This document shows positions 1-7,047 of a stretch of 18,844 nucleotides of DNA, one piece after another. Position 1 is the stretch's first letter; the number at the start of each line of letters is the position of its first letter. Origin of the DNA: Candidatus Pacearchaeota archaeon UBA284. GTDB taxonomy: Archaea > Nanobdellota > Nanobdellia > Pacearchaeales > UBA284. The position numbers were made by a program, and so were the translations under genes. Under the pieces are notes generated by a model. The model worked only from the letters and a program-made list of their open reading frames with translations. It searched no databases and was not told the origin of the DNA. The stretch covers positions 217 to 19,060 of the forward strand of contig DAKN01000062.1 in NCBI GenBank assembly GCA_002499185.1. Direction: 5' to 3'.

Positions 1-2
1 CA

Positions 3-203
3 ATTCCCGCTAAAAATATTGGGAAAGTTCAAATTTATGGAATTTATTATCCTGAAGCCCACCCTTATGAATTGATTGGAGAATATTCAAAAGAAACCTG
101 TAAAAACTTATGTGGTGATGGAATTTGTCAAGAAATTGTTTGCATGGCCGTCGGTTGTCCTTGTGCTGAAACAAAAGAAAGCTGTCCAGAAGATTGTAGT
201 TAA
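3..203 (+). CDS. C-terminal part of a secreted Cys-rich protein (5' end outside window)
   Basis: An open frame enters from the left edge and ends at TAA 201-203, giving the last 66 residues of a longer protein. The final ~34 residues hold eight cysteines in a compact pattern containing CGDGICQEIVC and GCPCAETKESCPEDC. I recognise this tail as one recurring at the C-terminus of secreted or surface proteins in archaea of the DPANN type and some other uncultured microbes; its function is unknown. Eight cysteines suggest disulfides or a small metal-binding knot outside the cell. No catalytic domain is visible in the part present, so the full-length function cannot be given. A T-run follows the stop codon, consistent with this being the end of the transcript. 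Confidence 0.8.
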   Translation: MPAKNIGKVQIYGIYYPEAHPYELIGEYSKETCKNLCGDGICQEIVCMAVGCPCAETKESCPEDCS

Positions 204-213
204 TTTAAGTATC

Positions 214-220
214 TTTTTTT
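214..220 (+). terminator. T-run terminator after the Cys-rich protein
   Basis: Seven consecutive T residues lie 11 bases after the stop codon at 201-203. Archaeal transcription commonly ends at such runs without a hairpin. The position between convergent genes fits. No experimental support is possible from sequence alone. Confidence 0.45.
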
Positions 221-312
221 GTTCATTTGGTAAGAATCAATAAATTACTCTCAAAAAATAAATTTTTCTCACATATAAGATTTGAAAATTATAAAACTTA
301 ACATAAAGCAGG

Positions 313-966
313 TTAAAATCCAGCTTTATCACAATTTTCTTTGTAAGGACAATAAGAGCACATCCATCTTTTTTCTTCGTTAAGTTTTGCTTCTGGTTTA
401 GGGAGAGTATTATGTTTTAATGCAAGATGCAATTCGCGAAATCTTCTTAAAATATCCTCAACAATTTCTTGATTATAATCAAAGGGAAATGCCTTTGTCG
501 TTAAATTATCTTTTTGAATATATAATATAAACCCACTATGGATATTTGTTGCATGCATGTATAATTGGAGTTGCATTTCGTGACTTTCATTTGCCTGTCT
601 TGGAAGCATTTTAGTTGATTTAACTTCGATTAAGTACTGCTTTCCGGAAATCCTTAATAAAACAAGATTATCTATTCTTCCAGAAATTATAAAATCTTTT
701 TCTTCTATTTTAATCGGCATCTCATTTTTAATCAATTCCACCTCTGGATTTTTTTCGCTTTTAATTGCCTCGCTAATAAATTCGTGTAATAAATTTCCCG
801 CTTCAAAAATTCTCAATAATGCTGCATCAAGCTCTTTTGGATTTTTGTAAGAAAACCAAGTTTTCCTAATACATCCACCAACTTCACTGGGATAATATCT
901 ACCAATTTCTTTTGGTTTGTTTTCACGAATAAGATACTGGTCAATTATTTTGTCAAAGTCTATCAT
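313..966 (-). CDS. Cas4-like PD-(D/E)XK nuclease with 4-Cys iron-sulfur site
   Basis: This 217-aa protein has the Cas4/RecB-nuclease layout. Cys32 lies in the N-terminal motif GGCIRKTWF. The nuclease motifs follow: His61, GRID (96-99, Asp99) and EVKS (114-117, Glu114 and Lys116), then Gln132/Gln134. Three more cysteines (203, 206, 212) lie in CSYCPYKENC. In Cas4 these four cysteines hold an Fe-S cluster, and the Asp/Glu/Lys residues bind the metal for DNA cleavage. All key residues are present, so an active DNA exonuclease or endonuclease is likely. No cas1, cas2 or CRISPR array is visible. The gene instead sits downstream of RPA and RadA on the same strand, which suggests a role in DNA repair or end processing rather than spacer acquisition. 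A TATA-like box at 987-994 places the transcript start at or very near the ATG. Confidence 0.82.
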   Translation of the reverse strand: MIDFDKIIDQYLIRENKPKEIGRYYPSEVGGCIRKTWFSYKNPKELDAALLRIFEAGNLLHEFISEAIKSEKNPEVELIKNEMPIKIEEKDFIISGRIDNLVLLRISGKQYLIEVKSTKMLPRQANESHEMQLQLYMHATNIHSGFILYIQKDNLTTKAFPFDYNQEIVEDILRRFRELHLALKHNTLPKPEAKLNEEKRWMCSYCPYKENCDKAGF

Positions 967-986
967 CTTTAGAATAAGAAAAAAGG

Positions 987-994
987 ATATTTAA
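987..994 (-). promoter_or_regulatory. TATA-like box of the Cas4-like gene
   Basis: Read on the minus strand this is TTAAATAT, centred about 25 bases before the ATG at 966. The spacing predicts a leaderless mRNA. Confidence 0.55.
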
Positions 995-1028
995 CATTAT
1001 CTAAATCATTAAATCAATAGAATAAATT

Positions 1029-1253
1029 TTACTCAACCCAATTTATATTCTTGAATTCGTATTTTACGGCTATAAGGATTAGGTCAACCAGCCACCAAAT
1101 TCCCAAACCACCCAAGGTAATTAATTTAAGAATTCCGGTAAATACTTTTCCTAGAATAAATCTATCCACACCAATCCATCCAAAAAAGATTGACATTAAC
1201 AAACATAAAACCCAGTTCACATTTCTTTTTTTATTTTTAATTGGTTTTTTCAT
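1029..1253 (-). CDS. TM2-domain small membrane protein
   Basis: A 74-aa protein with a basic N-terminus (residues 1-10), a first membrane span (about 13-29), the motif GWIGVDRF (25-32), and a second span (about 44-63) containing LGGLGIWWLVDLILI. This is the TM2 domain (two transmembrane helices joined by a short turn with the Gly-Asp-Arg-Phe motif), found across bacteria, archaea and eukaryotes, with no defined biochemical role in prokaryotes. An in-frame ATG at 1274 would add seven residues. I prefer the ATG at 1253 because a TATA-like box at 1275-1282 lies about 26 bases upstream of it, matching neighbouring genes. A perfect inverted repeat (1253-1270) lies between that box and the start codon and could be an operator. 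Confidence 0.85.
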   Translation of the reverse strand: MKKPIKNKKRNVNWVLCLLMSIFFGWIGVDRFILGKVFTGILKLITLGGLGIWWLVDLILIAVKYEFKNINWVE

Positions 1254-1270
1254 ATTCTTAGATAAGAATA
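1253..1270. repeat. Perfect 8-2-8 inverted repeat at the TM2 gene start
   Basis: The sequence is TATTCTTA, then GA, then TAAGAATA. On the minus strand it spans the first base of the ATG back to position -17, just downstream of the TATA-like box at 1275-1282. That is where an archaeal repressor could block initiation. In sequence this AT-rich, repeats of this size are expected a few times per window by chance, so position is the main argument. Confidence 0.35.
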
Positions 1271-1274
1271 GCAC

Positions 1275-1282
1275 TATTTAAA
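1275..1282 (-). promoter_or_regulatory. TATA-like box of the TM2-domain gene
   Basis: Minus-strand TTTAAATA centred about 26 bases before the ATG at 1253. It supports that ATG over the in-frame ATG at 1274, which would lie upstream of the predicted transcript start. Confidence 0.5.
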
Positions 1283-1289
1283 ATTATAT

Positions 1290-2297
1290 TTATTCTTCGT
1301 CTTCAACATCGATTACTCCGGCATCACTTACAAAGAAAACGCATTCATTTTCTGGCAAATTTGGAGAATCGACCATCTTTGCAACCCTTGAATTTTTCTT
1401 TCCTCGTCTTAAGTAAATCCTATATGTTGATGCATGCCCAATAATATGCCCGCCGATGGCTGTTGTAGGGTCACCAAACATTATTGCCGGGTTTGCCATA
1501 ACCTGATTAGTCATATAAATGGCTATATTCTTTGATTCAGCCAATCTCATTAAACTATGAAGATGTTTGTTAATCCTTTGTTGCCTATCTGCTAATTGTC
1601 CACGTCCTACGAACTCCGCCCTAAAGTGTGCAGTAATACTGTCAATTATTAATAACCTTACGGGTTCGCCCTTATTTAATAAATCAAGAACTTTTTCAAT
1701 TAATAAAATTTGATGATCGCTATTAAAAGCTCTTGCAACAAAAATATTTTTTAATGCTTGTTCTGTATCCATGCCTTTAGCTAGAGCAATTTGTTTAATT
1801 CTTTCTGGTCTGAATGTTCCTTCTGTATCAATCCAAACAGCCTTTCCATTTCCGCCATTTTGGTCCTTGGGTAATTGGACAGTAACAGCTAAGGTATGCG
1901 CTAATTGTGATTTACCACTTCCAAATGCACCGAAAGTCTCTGTAATTGCTTTTGTTTCAACACCACCACCTAGTAACTTGTCAAAACTTTTTGATCCGGT
2001 AGTAATTTTATAAACTTCCTCCCTTTTTTTTACATATTCTGTACCATCCATAAATTCAAGATTGAGCATCTTTCTCGCAGCCAAAATAGCTTTTCTTGCA
2101 ACCGCTTCACTTAAATCACATAAAGATCCTAAATCATTAGGGCTCATTACAGCAACAGACATTAAATCACCGTAGCCATTGTCTTCAAGTTTTTTTGCTG
2201 TTGTTGGACCTATTCCTGGAAGATCTGTCAATTTGAAACCATCATTAGATTTTTCTTCCTTCTTCTTTTCCTTATCCTTATTTTTTTCCTTAGCCAT
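1290..2297 (-). CDS. radA: DNA repair and recombination protein RadA
   Basis: RadA is the archaeal RecA/Rad51 homologue. It forms ATP-dependent filaments on single-stranded DNA and catalyses strand exchange in homologous recombination. The protein is 335 aa, close to the family's usual length. After a Lys/Glu-rich tail (1-18) comes a helix-hairpin-helix N-domain containing LPGIGPTTAKKL (26-37). The linker holds FMDG (82-85), equivalent to the subunit-polymerisation motif. The ATPase core has Walker A GAFGSGKSQ (123-131), WIDTEGTFRPER (155-166), Walker B LLIID (215-219), and the DNA-binding loop region with MTNQV (262-266) and AIGGHIIGHASTYR (280-293). All catalytic motifs are intact. It lies 56 bases downstream of the RPA gene on the same strand but has its own TATA-like box, so it may be transcribed alone or with RPA. 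Confidence 0.97.
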   Translation of the reverse strand: MAKEKNKDKEKKKEEKSNDGFKLTDLPGIGPTTAKKLEDNGYGDLMSVAVMSPNDLGSLCDLSEAVARKAILAARKMLNLEFMDGTEYVKKREEVYKITTGSKSFDKLLGGGVETKAITETFGAFGSGKSQLAHTLAVTVQLPKDQNGGNGKAVWIDTEGTFRPERIKQIALAKGMDTEQALKNIFVARAFNSDHQILLIEKVLDLLNKGEPVRLLIIDSITAHFRAEFVGRGQLADRQQRINKHLHSLMRLAESKNIAIYMTNQVMANPAIMFGDPTTAIGGHIIGHASTYRIYLRRGKKNSRVAKMVDSPNLPENECVFFVSDAGVIDVEDEE

Positions 2298-2317
2298 TTT
2301 AATTTTTATTATTTTAG

Positions 2318-2326
2318 ATATTTAAA
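2318..2326 (-). promoter_or_regulatory. TATA-like box of radA
   Basis: Minus-strand TTTAAATAT centred about 25 bases before the radA ATG at 2297. The spacing predicts a leaderless transcript. It lies in the 56-base gap after the RPA stop codon. Confidence 0.55.
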
Positions 2327-2353
2327 CAAATGTATACTAAAGAGCACAGTTAT

Positions 2354-3349
2354 TTAAATTTCAATTTTTAACTCAGTTGCCATATCTTTAATAATCTCTT
2401 CTGGATTTACTTCCCTTATTTTATTTATTACCAGTTCATTTCGATCGAATAATGCATTAAATCTGACCTTTCCAGAAAGCAAATATTCTCTACCCAAAAT
2501 TTCTGATTTCTTTGAAATATTGAATCCAGAATCTTTAAGCATTTCAATATCATTTTCAGTTATTCCATAAAGTTCATTTATGACTTCTCCAAATGCTATG
2601 GCTCGAACATTTTCTGTTCCATCATCTAAAACAAAATTTAATATTGCACGTTCTTTTGGGATTACTGCTTCATGTTTCGGGCATATTGCTTTCTCATGTT
2701 CAAAAGTTATTTTCATTCCACACTGAGAGCAAACATTGAAAAAAGCAGGTTGATAAATTTGAACAATTGTGGCTCTCGTAGTAATAAAAGAATTTTGCTT
2801 TAAATCTATTAAATTGCTCACTATTTCATTATTCTTGCTTTCTCTAATTATTGGATTTTCTATAATTAAATCAGATTTTTTTATTTCAGAATATGAACCA
2901 AGATGTAACTCTTTATTCAGTGTTCCCCGAATATCTCCATTGCTTATTTCTACAACATCATTTTCTCGTATTTCATTTGTTTTTATTTTTTCAATATGTT
3001 TTGTATCCCATAAGATTACCTTTATAGCTTCTGTTTCATCTGCAAGCATAAGGGTTGAAAGTTCATACTCTTTATCATTTTTTTTGAATTTTCTTATAGG
3101 ATAAATTTGGATTATTTTTCCAAGAATATTTACTTTTCTTTTACCTATAGATAATTCAGAAATCTTGAAATTTTGTTGTTCTAGTTTAATATTCAATTCA
3201 GCCGCCAAAACTTGCGCAGCTCCTTCCGGTGATATTAATCCGGATAATCTTGCGCGTTTAGCAGCTATTCTTCTTTCAATATCTTCAATAGGAAGATTTG
3301 CGGAATTTGCTATTTTCTCAACCAATTTTTTATAACTCTCTTCACCCAT
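2354..3349 (-). CDS. rpa: Replication protein A (single-stranded DNA-binding protein)
   Basis: A 331-aa archaeal RPA. The N-terminal ~55 residues form the helical region seen in euryarchaeal RPA. Residues about 70-155 and 185-305 fit two OB folds, the DNA-binding units. In the second, Cys207, Cys210, Cys223 and His226 (CSQCG and CPKH) form the zinc ribbon typical of archaeal RPA large subunits. The protein should coat single-stranded DNA during replication and repair and hand it to RadA, encoded next downstream. A TTG at 3370 would add seven residues. I chose the ATG at 3349 because a TATA-like box at 3371-3379 is centred 26 bases before it, and the TTG would then lie upstream of the transcript start. 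No partner subunits are encoded nearby. Confidence 0.92.
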   Translation of the reverse strand: MGEESYKKLVEKIANSANLPIEDIERRIAAKRARLSGLISPEGAAQVLAAELNIKLEQQNFKISELSIGKRKVNILGKIIQIYPIRKFKKNDKEYELSTLMLADETEAIKVILWDTKHIEKIKTNEIRENDVVEISNGDIRGTLNKELHLGSYSEIKKSDLIIENPIIRESKNNEIVSNLIDLKQNSFITTRATIVQIYQPAFFNVCSQCGMKITFEHEKAICPKHEAVIPKERAILNFVLDDGTENVRAIAFGEVINELYGITENDIEMLKDSGFNISKKSEILGREYLLSGKVRFNALFDRNELVINKIREVNPEEIIKDMATELKIEI

Positions 3350-3370
3350 AAATAGCCTATTTTTATACAA

Positions 3371-3379
3371 TTTTTAAAT
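3371..3379 (-). promoter_or_regulatory. TATA-like box of the RPA gene, inside an imperfect palindrome
   Basis: Minus-strand ATTTAAAAA centred about 26 bases before the ATG at 3349. The flanking sequence (3367-3384) is an 18-base near-palindrome with ACAAT/ATTGT ends and one mismatched pair. It could serve as an operator over the TATA box, but this is speculative. Confidence 0.5.
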
Positions 3380-3418
3380 ATTGTTAAACTTCTTTATAAT
3401 GGTTAAAAGGGGTTAAAT

Positions 3419-4261
3419 TTAATCTTTTATTGCAAAATTTAAAGAGATTTTATCAAAAAAGGGTTTATTTTCTTTAACATAGAAAAATTTGTTTTTTGTT
3501 TTAAGAATTAAAATAAGATATTCTCCTTCTTTTTTTGCATCAACGTCAAAATTTTTTAGAGAAATTTCATTTAAACAAGCCCTTATTAAATTAATATCTT
3601 CTTTATTTTTACAAGATTTAGATTTTGAATATATTGTGCTAACATCTTTGCTTATATCTTCAAAATAAATATTATAACTTTCAAGATTTATTGTTTGTTG
3701 TTTTGGTAAATCAACATGATAGCTATAATTTATGAAATCGGTATTTCTTTCTAAAATAAGTTCTTGTTGCTCATAATTTATTTTTAATATATCATCTTCA
3801 ATTAACACCTCAAATTTTGGAGATAATTTATATTCCGACAAAATTAAACCTTTTTTTGTTTTTTGTTCTAAATAATTTGTAGGATAACTTTCAATCAATT
3901 TCTGAAAATCAGAATTAAAATTTTCAATAAATTTTCTTTCCATCTCATTATGATTTGGTAAACAAGAATCTGTCAATATTACAGAACTACTATAAGCCAA
4001 GCAATCGTTTGGAAAAACTAAATTTATTTGATTTAGAATTTTATAAAATGCAGAATGCACCGCATATTTTTCGGATTGTTCTTCAAATCCAATAAAATTT
4101 TCTTTTATAGAATTTAATTGATAAAGATATTTAGGAGAGTCAAAATCAATAATTAGTTTGTCTTTTGCAGAATGAAAAGAAAATATTGTTGTTCCTAATA
4201 TTATTAGTGTTCCAAATACTAACAAAATCCCAAATATTGTCGCTTTTTTATTTAATTTCAT
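3419..4261 (-). CDS. Pilin-like single-span surface protein (280 aa)
   Basis: The N-terminus is MKLNKKA followed by a hydrophobic span (about 8-29). This matches the class III signal layout: a short basic leader, cleavage after Lys-Lys-Ala by a prepilin peptidase, and a helix that stays in the membrane or pilus core. The rest (about 30-280) is a predicted extracellular domain of unknown fold with four cysteines (87, 100, 217, 229) that could form two disulfides. I do not recognise the domain. It is the last gene of a leftward run starting at 7206, separated from its upstream neighbour by one base, so it is very likely cotranscribed. Context suggests a minor pilin or pilus-associated protein. 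A simple membrane-anchored surface protein is the alternative. Confidence 0.75.
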   Translation of the reverse strand: MKLNKKATIFGILLVFGTLIILGTTIFSFHSAKDKLIIDFDSPKYLYQLNSIKENFIGFEEQSEKYAVHSAFYKILNQINLVFPNDCLAYSSSVILTDSCLPNHNEMERKFIENFNSDFQKLIESYPTNYLEQKTKKGLILSEYKLSPKFEVLIEDDILKINYEQQELILERNTDFINYSYHVDLPKQQTINLESYNIYFEDISKDVSTIYSKSKSCKNKEDINLIRACLNEISLKNFDVDAKKEGEYLILILKTKNKFFYVKENKPFFDKISLNFAIKD

Positions 4262-4262
4262 T

Positions 4263-4631
4263 TTAAATTATCTCTTCTAATTTAAATTTAGGATAAATAG
4301 ATTGTATTTCTAAAATTTTATCATCTAAAATATTTTTATACATTAAATCGGTTTCAGCCAACTTAGCCATCTCTTTAATAGTTAATTTTTCTCCTTCTAT
4401 TTCATAATTTAAATTTAAAATGGATTCAGATATTGAAGTCTTTTCTAATAACAATGCTTGGTTTTTTGCACGTATTTCAAAATCTTTTTTTTCAAGATTA
4501 AAAATTATTGTCGAAAAGATATAAAATGCAAAAAGTAAAAAAAGTATTGCAATCGCAGCGACGAAATCTTGAACAACACTTCCGGTTTGCGCTTTTTTAT
4601 TAAGGTTATTTAATTTTATTCTTTTTATCAT
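4263..4631 (-). CDS. Pilin-like protein with KKA-QTG leader (122 aa)
   Basis: The leader ends in NKKA (11-14), followed by QTGSVVQDF and a strongly hydrophobic helix (about 23-45). Cleavage is expected after Ala14. The mature start Gln-Thr-Gly is shared with the upstream neighbour (4639-5091), and Gln at +1 is common in archaeal pilins. The C-terminal ~75 residues are charged, probably helical, and contain no cysteine, unlike most neighbours. It lies seven bases after the upstream gene and one base before the next, so it is part of the leftward operon. It may be a minor pilin; no specific function can be assigned. Confidence 0.72.
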   Translation of the reverse strand: MIKRIKLNNLNKKAQTGSVVQDFVAAIAILFLLFAFYIFSTIIFNLEKKDFEIRAKNQALLLEKTSISESILNLNYEIEGEKLTIKEMAKLAETDLMYKNILDDKILEIQSIYPKFKLEEII

Positions 4632-4638
4632 TTTTATT

Positions 4639-5091
4639 TTAAAGATTCTTATTTACTTTTGAAATTCCCACAAGTATTGTTATCTTTTTTATTTTGTTAT
4701 TTTCTTCAATAAAATAATCGCTTGTAGAACAAGCAACTTTCGATTTTGTTTTATCTTTCGCTTCACACAAGTTAATAATTAATTCTTTTCCAAAAAGAAA
4801 ATTTTTATCATCATAAAATATTTTTATTCCATTTTCCCCCTTATTATAAGGAAAACAATAATCCAAAGAAATTTCATTTAAATTATCAAGACCAATATTT
4901 TTTATGCAATTATAAGTTATTTTGGATAATTGTTGTGCCTCTAAGGGCCTTATATCTATTGGTTTTGAAAAATGGCTTCCAACAATAAAAACTACTCCGA
5001 TTATTAATAAAAGAATCAAAAATAACCTATAAATGAATATGGTGCTATATCCTGTTTGTCCTTTCTTGTTTATTTTAAAATTTTTTTCCAT
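4639..5091 (-). CDS. Pilin-like protein with KKG-QTG leader (150 aa)
   Basis: The N-terminus has INKKGQTGYS (7-16), a textbook class III prepilin cleavage site (after Lys-Lys-Gly, before Gln), followed by a hydrophobic helix (about 18-38). The exposed domain (about 40-150) has four cysteines (62, 79, 109, 121), consistent with two disulfides. The short hydrophobic helix and small head are the general architecture of archaeal type IV pilins. It sits 14 bases downstream of the gene at 5106-5447 in the same leftward run. Whether it is a major or minor pilin cannot be told. Confidence 0.75.
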   Translation of the reverse strand: MEKNFKINKKGQTGYSTIFIYRLFLILLLIIGVVFIVGSHFSKPIDIRPLEAQQLSKITYNCIKNIGLDNLNEISLDYCFPYNKGENGIKIFYDDKNFLFGKELIINLCEAKDKTKSKVACSTSDYFIEENNKIKKITILVGISKVNKNL

Positions 5092-5105
5092 GTTTTTTCT
5101 TCTGA

Positions 5106-5447
5106 TTATCTTTGTATTGAAATTTTTGTTTTATCTCCAAATCTTTCAAAAAGTATTTTATCATTTAAGTAACAATCATAAGTATAGGGAATATCTGCTT
5201 GAGATTTTCTTACAAGAATTTCAGAACCTTTTTTATCTATTATAATATCTTTTGAATCAACATAAATTACAGAATTATTTTCTGAAGCTAAAATTAGACC
5301 ACAAACCTGTTTTGCCACAGCTTGTTTTTCTATTAATTTTCCAGTATAAGCAGAATTAACAAAGAATACACACGAAAATACAATAAATAAAATTATTATT
5401 GCATCAAATAGGGTTTCCCATTCAAGACTAAAACCTCTTTTATTCAT
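5106..5447 (-). CDS. Pilin-like protein with NKRG leader (113 aa)
   Basis: A minimal leader, MNKRG, precedes FSLEWETLFD and a hydrophobic helix (about 12-33). The Gly-Phe junction with a nearby Glu resembles prepilin cleavage sites generally. The head domain (about 35-113) has cysteines at 49 and 92 that could pair; Cys26 lies in the helix. It is 56 bases from the upstream gene, the widest gap in this leftward run. An AT-rich TATA-like stretch near 5472-5481 raises the possibility of an internal promoter. Function is unknown beyond probable incorporation into a pilus-like structure. Confidence 0.72.
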   Translation of the reverse strand: MNKRGFSLEWETLFDAIIILFIVFSCVFFVNSAYTGKLIEKQAVAKQVCGLILASENNSVIYVDSKDIIIDKKGSEILVRKSQADIPYTYDCYLNDKILFERFGDKTKISIQR

Positions 5448-5503
5448 AATATATTTAAAATAAAGAGATTAATAAATTTAATCAAAAGAAAGATAAATCT
5501 AAT

Positions 5504-6415
5504 TTAAGGAATACTTTCAATATTTCTACAAACACTATTTATTTGTTCAGGGGTTAATTCTGAAAGGATTATTTGATAGCAGCCCTCCCATTCTCCGTCG
5601 CACCTTTGCGCAACATAGGCATTACTATTCGCAGTTATTATCGCTTGTGTTGCCAATGTTCCAACAACCACAACACCGGTTACTATCCAACCAGCAACAG
5701 GAATTTTTGAAACAACTCCGATTAATTTGCTAATTCCCTTACCTCCAGCAACAAAGGCAGTGGCTCCAGCCGTTAATCCCAGTGCACCAGCATCTGCTTT
5801 TAAAACATCCCAGAAACTTTTTCCTCTTACCCCCATAAAAACAACAGTATATACTTTGTTTGTATCTATTGACGTGGTGGTTAATTGTGTTGCTAGACCT
5901 TTATCCGCTTTATCTGTAAAATATTCAAAATAAGTTATATCTTTAAGGGGGATTTTTGAAGTTACAAGATAGGGCAATAAATCTATTTTTTTGTTTTTTG
6001 ATCCCTTATCAAATTCTATTGTTGAGCAAATCACACATGCCGATTGTGCACCTTCAAATCCAAAATTTCTCCAGGTTGATTCTGCAAAGGGTTGCATTTT
6101 TCCTTCGCCCATCATCCACCAACAATCATACATTGCATTTGCAAGATTTCTTTTTATGAGCTCTTCATTTTCTGTGGTTATTGTTATTTCTTCTGTTTTA
6201 CATTTTAATGGAACAATCTCGGGCAATATATTTTCTCCACGCAAGTAAGCCTCATTTCTCAATGCAACAGATGTTCTGCACGCTTCTTTATCTATAGTCT
6301 CGCTAAAAGGAAATGCTTTTAAAAATAATAGAACAATTGCCGCGCTAGCTAAAAGAATAATTATAGTAATTAAAGTATATTGCACAATGGCTGCTTTTTT
6401 ATTAACAATTTTCAT
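5504..6415 (-). CDS. Large pilin-like surface protein with Cys/Trp-rich domain and hydrophobic hairpin (303 aa)
   Basis: The leader MKIVNKKA is followed by a hydrophobic helix (about 9-33), as in class III signal peptides. Two regions follow. The first (about 40-165) contains cysteines 46, 72, 98, 127 and 130 with an unusual motif DCWWMMGEGK (97-106). The second has a Gly/Ala/Val-rich pair of hydrophobic stretches (about 207-225 and 236-260) that could insert in a membrane as a hairpin, then a short Cys-rich tail (272, 279, 296). I do not recognise an enzyme family. The extra hydrophobic hairpin makes a plain pilin unlikely; an anchoring, tip or channel-like component is possible. It starts one base after the stop of the upstream gene, so the two are surely cotranscribed. 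Confidence 0.72.
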   Translation of the reverse strand: MKIVNKKAAIVQYTLITIIILLASAAIVLLFLKAFPFSETIDKEACRTSVALRNEAYLRGENILPEIVPLKCKTEEITITTENEELIKRNLANAMYDCWWMMGEGKMQPFAESTWRNFGFEGAQSACVICSTIEFDKGSKNKKIDLLPYLVTSKIPLKDITYFEYFTDKADKGLATQLTTTSIDTNKVYTVVFMGVRGKSFWDVLKADAGALGLTAGATAFVAGGKGISKLIGVVSKIPVAGWIVTGVVVVGTLATQAIITANSNAYVAQRCDGEWEGCYQIILSELTPEQINSVCRNIESIP

Positions 6416-6416
6416 T

Positions 6417-7046
6417 TTATTGTACGCAAATTGGTTTATTTAATGTATTAGAATTGAATTTATTTATATCTTCCGAGAATATCAAAAAAAGAATGTTTTT
6501 TTCGTTTGTTTTGTAAAATTGTCCAGTAACCAACCTAATTCCATCCTTTGCATCTTTCTTATTTGCAAAGAAGGGTGGTTCCTTGCTGTAATCAATCCAT
6601 TTTTCAGGAGCATTATCATATTTCCACCTGGCATCATTAAAATTCAATCCATTTTTATCGATTAAAACAAGAACAATGCCAACAGATTTCTGTTCACTTA
6701 ATAACACTCCTTCATTTGATTTTAATTCTATTTTTGTTGTTATACCAGAAGTTGTGAAATGCAATTTTGTCGATCTTGGAAAAGTTGCTGGATGTTCAAT
6801 TAATCCTTCACATAAACAATCTGTTTGTGCTTTTTGTAAACATTTCTCTATATTGTCGTTGAATGTTTGAAAATTTATTTCACTTCCAGATCTTTCTTCT
6901 GAAGTTAACTTTTGACCGATAATTTTATTTAAAAGTTCTGTTGTACCAGGAATTATTTCTTTTGAAAAAGCATAAGCAACCCCGGATATGGTCAATAAGA
7001 TTATTATGATGGCCATTATTGCTTTAACAAGAGTATTTATTTCCAT
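6417..7046 (-). CDS. Membrane-anchored extracellular protein of the pilin operon (209 aa)
   Basis: The N-terminus (MEINTLVKA then a hydrophobic helix to about residue 27) resembles its pilin-like neighbours but lacks the clear Lys-Lys/Arg-Gly/Ala site. Cleavage could occur after Lys8-Ala9, or the helix may remain an uncleaved anchor. The exterior domain has cysteines 69, 77 and 79 (DCLCEG) and 207, and mixed beta-type sequence. A TTG four codons upstream is also in frame. I prefer the ATG at 7046, which lies one base after the stop of the 52-aa gene upstream. Function is unknown; the context suggests a minor pilin. Confidence 0.7.
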   Translation of the reverse strand: MEINTLVKAIMAIIIILLTISGVAYAFSKEIIPGTTELLNKIIGQKLTSEERSGSEINFQTFNDNIEKCLQKAQTDCLCEGLIEHPATFPRSTKLHFTTSGITTKIELKSNEGVLLSEQKSVGIVLVLIDKNGLNFNDARWKYDNAPEKWIDYSKEPPFFANKKDAKDGIRLVTGQFYKTNEKNILFLIFSEDINKFNSNTLNKPICVQ

Positions 7047-7047
7047 T

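Noticed and set aside
204..312. Possible CRISPR leader or repeats next to the Cas4-like gene
   Set aside because: No repeated units are present in this gap or elsewhere nearby; it holds only AT-rich sequence with T- and A-runs.
1290..2297. RadA polymerisation motif reads FMDG instead of the common FxxA
   Set aside because: As I recall it, RadA of some methanogens also has Gly at this position (Phe-Lys-Ser-Gly), so it is not a sign of loss of function.
2769..3104. Plus-strand 111-codon frame opposite the RPA gene, and other long antisense frames (for example 17573-18091 and 13615-14052)
   Set aside because: These lie fully opposite or across clear coding genes, have no recognisable motifs, and arise from the AT-rich codon usage of the real strand.
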